A stretch of DNA of 64,000 nucleotides from positions 589,267 through 653,266 of the forward strand of contig NMRA01000084.1 of NCBI GenBank assembly GCA_002633005.1. The letters run 5' to 3'. Each line of letters starts with the position of its first letter. The stretch's first letter is position 1. The notes under the pieces were generated by a model that saw only the letters and a program-made list of their open reading frames with translations, was not told the DNA's origin and made no database searches. Shown here piece after piece: positions 12,075 through 23,187 of this stretch. Source of the DNA: Phoronis australis. Taxonomy: Eukaryota; Phoronida; Phoronidae. Made by a program: the position numbers and the translations under genes.

Positions 12075-12817
12075 AACAACATCTTATCCAGTTAAAAGGA
12101 TCACGACAGATTTTCGTTCCGCCCATGGTTGTCATGAGTTCTCGGTTTCCCCGGTCCCCACTAATTCAGTGTCTTGCAATGCACCAAAAAGCATCTTGCA
12201 ACGGACCAGTACTTTCAATTATGGTGAGGTCAATTGTCAGGTTCTCTTTTTCGTCATATTCTTTACAAGTCACCAAGTTTTCCTTGATGTCATCGGATGT
12301 ATGCGAGCCGAAAACTGTCCTATAATGGCTTCGAAAACAACAGCTGCACTGCAGATGTAATCTCTTGAATCCCCCTCTTTGTCACCCCAATTCGGATTTC
12401 GCGATTCACTACTGCCTAAACATATTAAATCACGTATATCTTTAGACTGTATTGAATCGCGAAATCCGGATTGAAACGACAGGGGAGAAGGATTGGGGGG
12501 ATTACATCTGCGGCGCTGCAGTCGTGTTCGAAGCTATTATGAGACAGTTGTTGGCTTGCAAACATCCGGTGACATCAGAGACAGCTTGGTGACTTTTAGC
12601 AAATATAACGAAAAAGAGGACCTGACATTTGACCTCGCTCTAATTGAATATCACTGGACTAATGTAACATGCTTTTTGTTGCATTTTAAAAAAAGATCAA
12701 TAGCTCTGCGGCAAATGAAATCTCCCGAATTAGTGTCGACCAGCGAAAGAACTCATAACAACCGTGGGTGGAACGAAAATCGGCCGTGATCCTTTAAACT
12801 GGATAAAAAACTGTTGT
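12075..12817. repeat. Large imperfect foldback (inverted duplication), arms about 350 bp
   Basis: The left arm (12075-12420) is the inverted counterpart of the right arm (12441-12817), separated by a 20-bp spacer. Over a 144-nt stretch I counted 28 differences, about 81% identity. The inner ends match as GCGATTCA...CTAAA and its complement. The outer ends match as ACAACA...TATCCAGTT...AAAGGATCACG. Reading outward, both arms keep open frames: about 72 codons on minus (12381-12166) and 98 on plus (12493-12789). They share the order SHYRTV/SYYETV, TSDDIKENLVT/TSGDIRDSLVT, EKENLTIDL/EKEDLTFDL. Further out, both arms read TTxGGTKIxRDPxNWI in a shifted frame. No terminal motif or target duplication identifies a known transposon class. 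It could be an inverted duplication of a coding exon or a foldback element. Confidence 0.72.
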
Positions 12818-15414
12818 AAATAGTGAAATCGATAGCTTTACGTGCGTTAACCACTTCTCCCTCTGTTTGGCAGAGCCCAGCCTGTCAGCTTTAGCTCCAA
12901 TACGTACCGCCCTCTATTGACAGTAATTAATGTAACGCCACAATCATGAACTTGAAAAATCGCTAGGTGTCGCAGGTGAACTTCCCAACTATTTTGAGCA
13001 GAATCACGAAGTGTTATCGGCACCCGTAATTTCCCATTTGACAATAAACGTCGTGTGGCGCTTTTGGGGGTATACGTATCCCGCTCAACAAAAATGTTGT
13101 CTGGACGTTTTAATATGTTGCGGTGAACATTTTATGTTCTCATTTGCGTTTTGGCATGGACCCAGAAAGCCTGATTTTTATCTGGATGTCCCGATTTTCA
13201 ATATGGTTGTCCGTTTTTCTATCATTCTCGGATGTTGCTATGCAACAGGTGTTCAAAATAACATTGTATCTTGCGGTCGTAAAATTGTGTTCCAATGTCT
13301 TTTGTTAACGGTAACACAAACAAGTATCAGAATCACTAATTTTTTACTTTCTGATAAAATGGGTTCATTTTCTGCTATGGAAATTCCTGTTCTTTAATGA
13401 CCTTCCACTAAAGATTTTTGACCACTTTTATATCTCAGAAACTCCTTGTTTGCAAATGTTGGATAGGTATCTGGAGTAATTAGTTTATCCTATCTAATTG
13501 TATCAAAGGATACCAAACGTCCAATTCAATTCTGAGTGAATTCCTGACTAAGTTCTTCGCAGCAGCTACGAGGGAACCATATTCTAAAATTTTTTGGCTT
13601 TATCCAGTAGAATTCTTTTGCGTCAATGAAACTATTTTCTCAGACTACGTTTAATTAGTCGTTTATATAACATCCACCTCTCTGATTTATTTAATTTCTA
13701 TGTTACTATTACACCAAAATTAAGTGGCATTACAAGTTAAATTGTTAACGAATTAGTTTAATAGTAAGCCAATTAGCACATTACGGTTTCGTTTTTACAC
13801 CATGTTATTGTTGACCATAGTAGTTTCTGAACCGCTGGATTTAGTTGTCCGTACCACTCCTGACATCTCTCGTGTGTTCTAATAATTACGTGTTGCACTG
13901 TGGGCCATTTGGGAGTGTTACCAAGTATATCAATAGTAAGAATTATAATGCTGAAAAATTAATTGCATATAAAAAATTTATATACGACAGCTTCTCTGGG
14001 AAATGGGAAAATTTTACTGTTCGCGTTAACTCCATGTAGAATTTGTTTACTTTATACGAGACACGAGAATGGTCTCTCCTGAGGTGTGCTTGCGTGAATG
14101 AATGAATGTACTTATTTGTTTGTTTTTGTACTTGTTTATCTATGATAATAAATACCTGAAAAGAATTGCATGACTGATAAAAAATGAGAAGTTTTGAACT
14201 ATTGAAGACGTCAGTAACTGACGTTAGCAACGAGAGAATCAAACGAATGAGTATCCTTATATTTTCAGCTCACAATTGAACAGGAAATTTCAAGATTTAC
14301 GTTTTTCTAGCTATAAAAATATTAATAGAATTGACATCATGTTGTCTTTAAACAAAATGTGATTGGTTGATTATGGAGACTTAGACGAGGTCTTGTGAAA
14401 TTCTATAATTAGCTTCAGGCAGAAAATAGCCAGAGTCATTATAGCTACATTTATAAATAGCAGTATCCTTATGTATAGTCGACAAGTCATATTCATTGAT
14501 TATTTATTCATGTTTCAGCACTGACAGTGACACGTTGTATAATTCCGTAGAAACCTTTTTATAGGTCTGTAATAATTGGGCTGGCCAGAGATTCCTTGAC
14601 CTTGGGTATTTTTAACATCTACAGAAGGCTTTTCGTTTTCCTGTTCTATACTATCACTTTTAGGATTGCTTGGCGAACGCCCTGGTTTATTTCCGGTTTC
14701 TCCTCTCTAACTGGGTATGCAATAATGCACCGCTAACTAACCAGGAAATCTTTATAAGCAGAAAAAGTACACCATCGAATCGCTATCTTTCCATCTTAAC
14801 CTACACGAAATAACAAAATTTCCAGAAAAAAATCTGGGAATTAACTGTTTATTTTCTTTTGACAGACTTACTCGCCTAAAGATGAGAAGATTTGGTGAAT
14901 ACTCCAGGGTATCCGTTAAGTTGAAATTAAGATTTTTAAACATTTTAGGCTTTTATGACAATAGTTTTCGTAGTTAGTCACAAAGTTGAAGCGAAGAAAC
15001 CAATTTGGGGAGCTCTCATAGCAGTCAGCATCGCTGATCATCGCCACCAGTGCTGAAAGACATCATTGCTGTCATGAGTGCGATAATGAAAGCTTCAGAG
15101 AACGAAAACACGAAAACAACCTATTGAAATTTGAATAAACAACCCACCTGAAGCTGAACTATTTCTGTGATATTTGTAGTTAAATGAAGGTAATGAACGT
15201 TGGGTAGTTTCTGTGAAATAAAAAATGTTTAGCTATGTTTAGAACAGATGAGTTGGGCATCTTAACTATTCAGGTAATGTCCGTTCACGCAAGCGGAACA
15301 CACGCACGGCAGGTGTGAAGGACGGTCGCGTGTTTCTCACATATCCTCATTCGAAACTCATACAGCATAAACTCCGAAACGTTTCTCGAGCTGTCTTAAT
15401 ACACGTGTAGCAAA
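12818..15414. other. No supported gene
   Basis: AT-rich DNA. A 128-codon open frame at 13011-13397 starts on GTG and has no recognisable domain. A 17-bp near-palindrome, ACGTCAGT-A-ACTGACGT, lies at 14208-14224. I see no splice-supported exon. Confidence 0.45.
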
Positions 15415-15480
15415 AACGTACAAAAACAACAACAATAACGACTCCAGTAATAACAACATCAGCAAGAATTGCAATTACAG
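15415..15480. repeat. Degenerate AAC/AAT trinucleotide tract
   Basis: A short low-complexity run of CAA and AAT triplets with interruptions. The same flavour is seen on a larger scale at 53.2 kb. Confidence 0.5.
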
Positions 15481-17940
15481 TGGTACGCTAAGTCAATAAC
15501 AGTAATAAAAACAATACCAAAAATAAAAATTTTGCAAATCTGCACCAAAAACAACAAAAATGCAAGTTGGTCCCGCTAAGCATGAAGGACACAGTGTGTT
15601 TCCGTGCGAGTCTTGGTTCAATCATTATCCTTGTACTGTCTAACTATAGCAACACAAAGTACGAAAAGAAATAGAAGTTTAGTTATCATCAGTGAAAACC
15701 TGGCAGAGATGCAAGATGTTGTTTTCTGGTAAGTCTTCCAAGCGCTGCATAGGAAGTTTAACGGTTCTACACGACGTCAAAGCAATGAACCCCATTCATT
15801 CCATGGCTCCCCCAATATTGTATTATCTGATCAAGTTGATACACGTTAGCCCATGCTGTCTGGAATGCTATCATTATCGAGATATTTGTTCAAAGAAAAT
15901 CCACCAAAACTATGGAAACCAAGCACTCCTGGGTCAGGGATCTATTCATTGTAGGAAAAATGCACCGACATTTTCCGTTCTACTTTTGTTTGAATTTAAC
16001 ATGAATGGCTATTATTCTGTGCACGTGCATGTTTACGTGTATGACTGTTTCATCCCGCTGATTTGCCCTTAGTGACCCTCCGAATTTTACCCGACGGAAC
16101 TAGCCGAGTGCAAGTTTTTGTCTTGAATCTCTGAGACATCAAGTGCGAACTTGAACTAAACACTCATCAGCACGAACCATGAAATACCCGACCACAGAAT
16201 AATGGACAATTATTTTGACTCCGTATCAAAGGAGAACTGTAAATGTCAGAAACATTTTCAAGTTTAAGTTCGAGTACAAAGATTTGACCCCGACTTTATG
16301 GCATGTTTCATTAAGTGACTTAAGATTTAACCAACAGACCAAAAATATATTTAAGTATACATGTAGACTGAAGTTTGGGCTAAGTTAAGAACGAAGACAA
16401 AACTCCCGAAAAGGCAGTTTCGTGATCATAAAGTCGTTTAATTGTATTTTTACATAGGTGAGCTCACAAACTACGCTTTCGCCATCTGGTGCGATTTTAC
16501 AAAACTAAGCGAGGTGGCGCCTGTGAAATACGATTTCAAAAGTAATCTTGGTCTTGACACTCTAAATGGGGATACAATTGGGATCTCGTTTACCTGAGAA
16601 GGCCCTGGTATGACGGGAAAATAACGTGATATATGTCCAGGTACAACTGTATGTCGCACTGCATTGTCACTGCGGTGTTTTACCGGTTCTCGTATCGAAA
16701 GCAGACGATCTTTAATTTGACATTGTTTAGGGATTCTAGATTCTGAAAAAAGTCAACGAAAATTGTTCCTCAACAGTTTCCAGTGACAACAGCCGTACAT
16801 TTTTATTATTTAGATCAAAAGTCCAATATCAAGCCTACTCTGTGGCAGGCTAGTTTATACCGATTTTGGTCTTAAGAAATTTTCGTGAAAAGATGAAGAC
16901 ATTTTTATCTCAAGTGAACTCTATTTTGGTCTAAACTAAACCAGAAACCGTTTCATGAAACGAGCCCTTGGTGTTTCCAAGTTCAAAACAGCGTGGTAAA
17001 ACAGATGAGCACGTGGAAGATTTATTCAGTATTGTATAAAGTAAGATGTTGTGTAAACTGTTATGAATGAGACGAGAGAAAACTTTATTCGATTCGATTT
17101 TTATTGTTTCACTTAGTTGCAATTTTTTATCTGTTTTCAAATAACCCAAAATATTAGTTGAAGAGGGATTAGTCAGTGACTTTTATCTGATCAATTTGAT
17201 AAACAAATGCAATCGATGGACCAACACGAGAATCCCATTTATATAATAATTAATGTTGACTCAAACAATGTTAAATAAATATTGAAAATGTAGGCTTTTT
17301 GATAGCCGATTTCCTCCTGTCAAATTGGCTATTTGATTTTTACTTAGTAAAATAATGTCGGATACGCTAAGGCCTTGAGATAACTTTAATTATTCTACAC
17401 GTAAGCGACCGTACACAGTCTGTAGTCTACATGTACGTACGCCTTGTCTGTTACTGTACTGAAGATTAATAGTGACCGATTTCGTCAGTATTTGAACACA
17501 TTAAACTTAGTTAAGGAATAGCAACACCTTTTAATAGGTCTGTCTCCTATGCTGTACATGTATGTCGTGCGAGACGAGCGCAAGATAACAACAGCTAAGC
17601 TTGCATATTCGGTCACATTTGTGGTAAGACTGTTGTGCGACAATAGATTATGGCTTTCCTCTAAGGAAACGTTGGACTTTCGACATCGTAGGCATTAGAT
17701 GACACCGGCAATAGTTCGTACGTCTGTCGTTCGACGTTCGGCGTTCCTTAAATACTCAAATTATACGCCAAAGTTCTCCACGTACTGCGTTATTCATCGT
17801 CCTTCGTTTTCCCCCTAATTTTCGTAGAATACACGTACATGCAGCATACCCGTCGTGTGTACGTGGCAGGGACTCAAACACCACTGGGGCGATCTCATAA
17901 ACATGATTCTCAATTCCTGTCAGCTTCCAGTCAAAATTGA
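15481..17940. other. No supported gene
   Basis: A 126-codon plus frame (15692-16072) contains a GTAAGT donor-like site at 15729 but no family signal. Otherwise AT-rich with scattered short frames. TACATGTA lies at 16358, 17428 and 17555. Confidence 0.45.
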
Positions 17941-17945
17941 CTATA

Positions 17946-18015
17946 ATTGTGAAGATGATGATAAAGACAATGATAATCATGAAGACTACTATGATATCGC
18001 CGAGGATAATGATAG
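17946..18015. repeat. GAT-rich low-complexity segment
   Basis: Irregular GATGAT and GATAAT triplets. The Asp-rich open frame read across it is probably a by-product of the repeat. Confidence 0.4.
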
Positions 18016-18199
18016 CACTGTTTTCACCCAGAGGCGTGTGATAACTGAGTTTTGTTTGTCTTATTGGTACGTTCTAATCGCAAAAACAAAGCCATGAACA
18101 ATGACATTTTAGACATAATAAAGTGCACGTTGAGTTTTTTTTTTTCTCAGCCTTGAATGAGATTGGACATTAAAATATCACATTGTACAATTCAGTACG

Positions 18200-18541
18200 T
18201 TAAAAGGACGCTATCGGTTCAACTGTCGAAAACAACATTTTGGGATAACTGTTGGATGAGATTGATTTTTTCAAGCTTTGACCAGGCCTAAAAAAATCAT
18301 CAAAATCCATTATAGTTTGTGGTTTCATCATCATAAATCTCCAATTCTCGCCATTGTCTAACAGACATTTGCTGAAATCAATGCTGGTGACAACTCTACT
18401 GTGTTGATATGCCTGCACTTGAGAACACTCTGGCGTTTATCGAGTGGAACTTAACTCCGCCAACAGAGCGCTTGAATGTAGGTTTAATTCCCCCACTGAG
18501 ACGATATCAAAAATATTTTCTCACCGATAACGTCCCTTTAA
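18200..18541. mobile_element. TTAA-flanked MITE, 342 bp
   Basis: The left edge is TTAA followed by AAGGACGCTATCGGT. The right edge, read on the minus strand, is TTAA followed by AGGGACGTTATCGGT. TTAA on both sides fits the target duplication of piggyBac- and Kolobok-type transposons, and the short inverted repeats of about 15 bp match at 13 positions. No transposase is encoded, so this is a non-autonomous element. The exact superfamily cannot be decided from the ends alone. Confidence 0.6.
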
Positions 18542-19524
18542 GTGAAATTTGAAGACACTCTTTTCTTTGTTTTCGGCACTTTCATCTAATCGAAAGATGT
18601 ACCTAAAATAAGAATGCTGCAGTCGTACATGTGTTTGCATTTTTAATGGCACTTCATATAAATCCCATTTCATTGCCTCTTGGCTGTGGCGGCCATTTTG
18701 TTGGTGCACCACTAGAAATTAGAGAAAAAGTCGCCGTTTTTAACTCTTCTTATTTTAAAATCAGTGGTTTATGTGGTAAAAAGACATAATAACATAATAA
18801 TATTTATAAAGTATATTGGCCTACGACCAAATTCCTTCTTTGTAGTTTTTTACTGAAACAATCATGGACTTGAAAGAGCGTACCTCACGTGTACGGGCAT
18901 CTTTGAGTGTTCCGAAGAAGCCCCTCTTTTGGTTTCTCATTTTTCTACGCCGTATTAACCTATTTTCATGGAAATTTATAGAACGTAATTTCAATCCGTT
19001 TTCAGTTTGAGGAATAAAAATCCCCATTATTCATTAAATATTCCGCAAGAAGCGTCAATTTGAAATAAGACATTACAGGACCTTTTTCCGACGGGACTCG
19101 CTATCGGTTGTGACGCATTATAGATTCAATGGAGGTCAACCGCAACACAGCTCTCGTGAAATTACGGATGTACATTGGCTTTCCTGTAATGAATGAAAAA
19201 GTTTTTAAAGTAAATAAAATTAATGCACAGGACTCTGATCCCTTTCAGCAGCTGAAGAGAACTTCAGATTAATCCATTTTGAAGTCATTAAAGGGGGGGG
19301 GGTGTTCACGGGGAATAGAGTTCGAAACTTTGAAGAAAAATTTACTCTTCGTGGGAAGCAGTAACTCGACAATAATTTAATAAAAAGAAAATCTAGATGG
19401 AAGATGCACATGGTTAATGATGATGTCAAAGACCACCGAAAACGCACATGTCGAAATGAGTGTCGTGATACATACTGCACTACGGAGTGTATTTAAGGTG
19501 TTCTTTGTTTGTGCTTTTTTTCAG
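18542..19524. other. No supported gene; short inverted repeat
   Basis: On minus, CAAAATGGCCGCCAC (start at 18696) is a YY1-like or Kozak-like start, but its frame closes after eight codons. A competing 63-codon frame (18712-18521) runs into the MITE. CATTACAGGA (19071-19080) and its complement (19182-19191) form a 10-bp inverted pair 101 bp apart. A G-run lies near 19294. Confidence 0.4.
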
Positions 19525-19617
19525 GCATGGAGAATTAATCATGAAGATATTGGGGTAAAAAGGTTGGGCGTTTTTGGGACACCCGATACGTTCAAAAATG
19601 ACGAAGGCTATCTATAG
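19525..19617 (+). CDS. Candidate terminal coding exon (unrecognised)
   Basis: A strong acceptor precedes it: a pyrimidine-rich stretch ending GTGCTTTTTTTCAG at 19524. Behind it an open frame of 30 codons begins AWRINHEDIGVKRLGVF and ends in TAG at 19617. No family is recognisable and the fragment is short. The upstream exon is not identified, and there is no AATAAA close to the stop. The acceptor is the main support. By chance, a site this good is expected a few times per window. Confidence 0.2.
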   Translation, partial: AWRINHEDIGVKRLGVFGTPDTFKNDEGYL

Positions 19618-19995
19618 TGCACTTACATCTAACGTCATGACAAGTATAAAAATTCCGTAGGAATCTAAATTAAATTCAGTTGCTATGACGATATAAGAAT
19701 TTAATTGGCATATTCATACTTTCGTTTCCCGATTTCTTGTCACATTTCTTGCTCGTTGTCAACGCAGTCAATATCTTAGTTGATATTTAAGGAACTAGTG
19801 TCTATCAAGTAAGTTCAAAAGCTCAGGGAATGCTCACGCCCCAGATAGTGCCCCAATGACGTAATATTGGGTCACGCTCTGACATCTCATATCATATATA
19901 GGCAGAACTGACTACGACCATGTCAAAGATCCCCGGCTTTTTGCAACAACTGACGTTAATATGTAGGCTACCTCGACGTCCCTCTCAACGGATCA
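19618..19995. other. No supported gene
   Basis: AT-rich, with a CATATATAGG sequence near 19893 and TATAAAAA at about 19646. No exon evidence. Confidence 0.45.
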
Positions 19996-19999
19996 GATC

Positions 20000-20062
20000 T
20001 GGCGCGAAAAGCCTCGTGCGTTGAGTCTATTTATTAGCATAAAAGGCGCCATTACGCACGTG
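20000..20062 (+). promoter_or_regulatory. Promoter-like cluster: E2F-like, TATA-like and E-box
   Basis: TGGCGCGAAAA (20000-20010) matches an E2F-type site, GCATAAAAGG (20037-20046) is a TATA-like box, and CACGTG lies at 20057-20062. The surrounding 100 bases are GC-rich against their neighbours. A transcript starting near 20070 would have no obvious start codon with a donor, so any first exon would be non-coding. Function is inferred only from motif clustering. Confidence 0.28.
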
Positions 20063-20109
20063 CTCCTTCATGAGGGTTCTAGTGGCCTCTAAATTGAGAA
20101 GTTGGGCGA

Positions 20110-21147
20110 TCGAGCCAAGGAAGACAGATCAAATGATTGAAGACAAAAGTTATGAAGACAAGTGTGAGTGCATAGTTTTTTCTCTTCCAGGTAGACTGGA
20201 GAGTTAAAATACTGATAGGTTCGTGCATTTATAAAGGTAGTGTGATGTAGTTTTGATAGCAATCTCGTACAAACGCATCATACCTATGTATTGCTCTTGT
20301 CTGTTGTGGTAGGCACTAACCTTTAGGAATATTAAACAAATTTAAAGATTGCGTTAAGCTTTAGTTCTACTGAAATTGTTTTGCCAAAACATTGGTCACC
20401 AAATGAGTTATCTGTTTTTCTTGTTAAAAGTCAACAATTTAAACAAGGAAGCACTTCATTCAAATTTGAATGAAAATTTTACTTCTGATAAAATACGATT
20501 CTTCCACAGTACTTTCCAAACCTGCCAATGTCAGTGAGCAGAACGATAACGGGTACATCATCATCTGTTGACATCACCAGCCGGAGACGCAACCTGCAAG
20601 ATTCTGTATTATATGATGAAAATCGTGAACATCGTTTTACTGAAAAATTGTTCTTATCAATTTTTGCGGCTGGTAACAATTGCATTCTGGCCTCTTTAAA
20701 TGGCATTCTAATCTCGTGAAATCTGCCTTATAATATTCCAAGCCGTTATCAACTCAAAATATAGAAAACGCGTATATTTGCTACTTTTGGAATTTGCATT
20801 TTCAGATTTGGCTATAATTAGTAAAAAATTTAGTGCTTTCTTGAGTCAGTTCCTTTTGGTTTAAAAAATAGGGACCTTTCACTGCAAGGACTCCTAAGAG
20901 ACCGATTTAATGGAAGTACAAGTTTTCGTTTTTTTAGCCACCTAAACGGGGCAACTTCCGCCCTGACACATGGAGTCGACATTAACATGACTTCTGTCTA
21001 AAACATTAAGCGGAGCCTATAAAAATTTCCGTTTTATATTTGTTTAAATATTTTTATTCTATAGCCATAATTATAGGAATATGAAAACGAGAGAAAATAT
21101 CGTCAAACCAAATAGACGTTCATCACATCTTGTTTTTTTCTCTTTAG
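20110..21147. other. No supported gene
   Basis: A 63-codon plus frame (20528-20719) and a 75-codon minus frame (20706-20479) overlap, and neither is recognisable. The segment ends in a strong pyrimidine tract and acceptor (CTTGTTTTTTTCTCTTTAG, 21129-21147). Confidence 0.4.
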
Positions 21148-21305
21148 CGCGCTTGTGTTTGAAAGTCCGAGGCAGGTGTATGTATTTCCAGTTCAGACGG
21201 TGCTGCAAGAACCTCGAACGGCATCCCAAATTAGCAAGGAATCTTTTATTTGTTGCAGAGGATATGTGTATTATATATTTATATATACAGTAGAGGGTAT
21301 TGTTT
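21148..21305 (+). CDS. Candidate exon after a strong acceptor (unrecognised)
   Basis: Immediately after the acceptor at 21147, phase +1 gives an open frame of about 52 codons starting ALVFESPRQVYVFPVQTVLQ and closing with TAA at 21305. An alternative ATG frame (21081-21293) overlaps it. An internal GAGGCAG|GTGTATG could act as a donor and make a very short exon. There is no known domain, and the last third is Tyr/Ile-rich and looks non-coding. Confidence 0.17.
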
Positions 21306-21502
21306 AAGGTTACGTGGAATTTAGTTTTCGTTCAATATACTGTATACATTGTATAATAATTAGGTGATGGTGGTGTTCTCGTCCAATGCACTTCCCGGCA
21401 CATTTCCTGTTTACCACGTTACACAGTTTGTAACTGCACTTAAGTTTAAGTTTAAGCACACGTTGGGTGTGGAATTTCCATGGGGCAAGTGCAAACGATA
21501 AT

Positions 21503-21583
21503 ATGGCGGCGCCTATAAAGTTCAGCTACGGTACTCTAAACAGACCCGTCCCGAAACAGCAAACTCCAAGTTTACGGTACTAA
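21503..21583 (+). CDS. Short ORF with YY1-like start (unrecognised, 26 aa)
   Basis: AATATGGCGGC at 21501 is both a good start context and a YY1-like promoter element. The frame reads MAAPIKFSYGTLNRPVPKQQ and stops at 21583. The composition looks protein-like, but it is too short for any family call. If ACG|GTACTAA near 21576 were a donor, it could be a first exon instead. Equally, it may be chance. Confidence 0.2.
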   Translation: MAAPIKFSYGTLNRPVPKQQTPSLRY

Positions 21584-23010
21584 TCATAGACAAATGCAAT
21601 TGGTCCCCGGGTGAGAAATTTGGTCAACGGGTTTGTTGCAATTTCGGGGCGGTACTGTGTATGTGGAGTTTAGGGACGTGTGTATGGGTTTTGTTCCGCA
21701 ACTTTGGTGTTTGCTGGTCTGAGATCATAGTGCTTGTGATGGTAGAGGAGCGACCATGTAATCGTTTCCACTCCCTCAATTTGTGTTTTGAGTCTTCCTC
21801 AGTCTATGCACGCACAACCGTACAAATAACTTCACGGCTTTATTCTCGTACTAGCCACGTGCAACTCAGGTAATATGTCCAGGTACAATCTCCGCACACC
21901 TGCTGAGTTATGAAAGAGACCCCGTTTCTGGTTCCAGCGCTTAACGCTTGGGAAAATTCTAACAATTTCTCTTCGCATAATTTGATTCACAGATTATGTG
22001 AAAATATTGTCCACGTCACTGGCACGGTATCTTACTAGATCTAGGAAAATAGAAAATTGACCTAACTTCCAAATCGTGATATCACTCGCGTAACAGATTC
22101 TAAAATCAAAAGTGAAATTTAGTTTTGTTCCAGAACTAAATTATTTAGCATATTCTTTGATGTATGTACATAAACGTTCTTAACCCCATCCAAATTGTTT
22201 AAAATCTGGCGCCAAATGTTTGGAGTAGGATAACATTACCGGAGTTTTCCTAAGACAACCACGGAGTATGCATTCTGAAAAATAATAACATTTTGTTACT
22301 TTAACTCAAACCCATATATTTGGCATAGTTTAATATAAGGCCGGGCGTGTTAATTCTGCACTTAGCCTTTATGTTAAAAATGCCCAAAACTGAAAATTTA
22401 TGAACCATATAAGGAACCCGGAGTTCGAAGATTGCATGGCAGTTTTTTGCGATTGCTTGAAATGACCGATTTTACGTCAAAAACACCATGAAACAACCCC
22501 ACAAGTTGATCAGGTGTCAAATTAGAACACTGACAAATATTATTTGACGATTGGTCGGTACAAGCTACGTACAATCGGGACAGCCAATCATAACATTCTT
22601 CCTCCATTGTGTTTAGTGGGATTAAAGTCGTCAGAAATAGCTCTTCGTTTTCCTGTGATTTGTGGTATCATAAGAAGTACTGAAGCTTTCAATTTGTTTT
22701 GGTTGTTTCAACTTAGTATTTGACCAGGCTGTGACTCTTATCTTTTCCGAGGAACATCGGATGCAGGCGCGGATATGGCACAAGTTTGTAGAATAAATTC
22801 GAGTACTGGTGAACACGACGCAAAGACGATGTGTACGTGTACGTTAATACATGTATGTCACACTGATGTCCGTGGAGCTAAGAAACTTTCGATTTTCTTT
22901 AATTTTCTCGTTTTTTGGATATCGAAATCATGATTCTAAGGTTAATGATGCTGACAATGTCGTCACTCGTCAAAACAAGGTAAATGATGGTTTTAAGTAC
23001 TTCTAGTTTT
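21584..23010. other. No supported gene
   Basis: A 70-codon plus frame (21661-21873) ends close to CTCAG|GTAATA, a weak donor. The rest is AT-rich without coding evidence. Confidence 0.4.
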
Positions 23011-23187
23011 TGACGTCAATTTCATAGATCCAGGAAGAGCAGAAACTTGGGGTCTGTCCTCTGAGATTGAGAAAAACCTGTGTTGACCAGGGGGTGGGAG
23101 AAGTGCATTGCGAACTCACTGAAAATGATGTCGACGGTGACGGAAAATGGTTGTGACTGGGGCTTGTGGATTAAAAATGTGACGTCA
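23011..23187. promoter_or_regulatory. Two CRE palindromes 170 bp apart
   Basis: TGACGTCA occurs at 23011-23018 and 23180-23187. Each is a perfect CREB/ATF site. A 74-codon frame (23080-23304) overlaps the second one, with CAG|GTATAG inside it, but it is not recognisable. Confidence 0.25.

Noticed and set aside
17855-18097. Asp-rich plus frame of 80 codons
   Set aside because: Acidic run comes from GAT triplet repeats; no other coding evidence.
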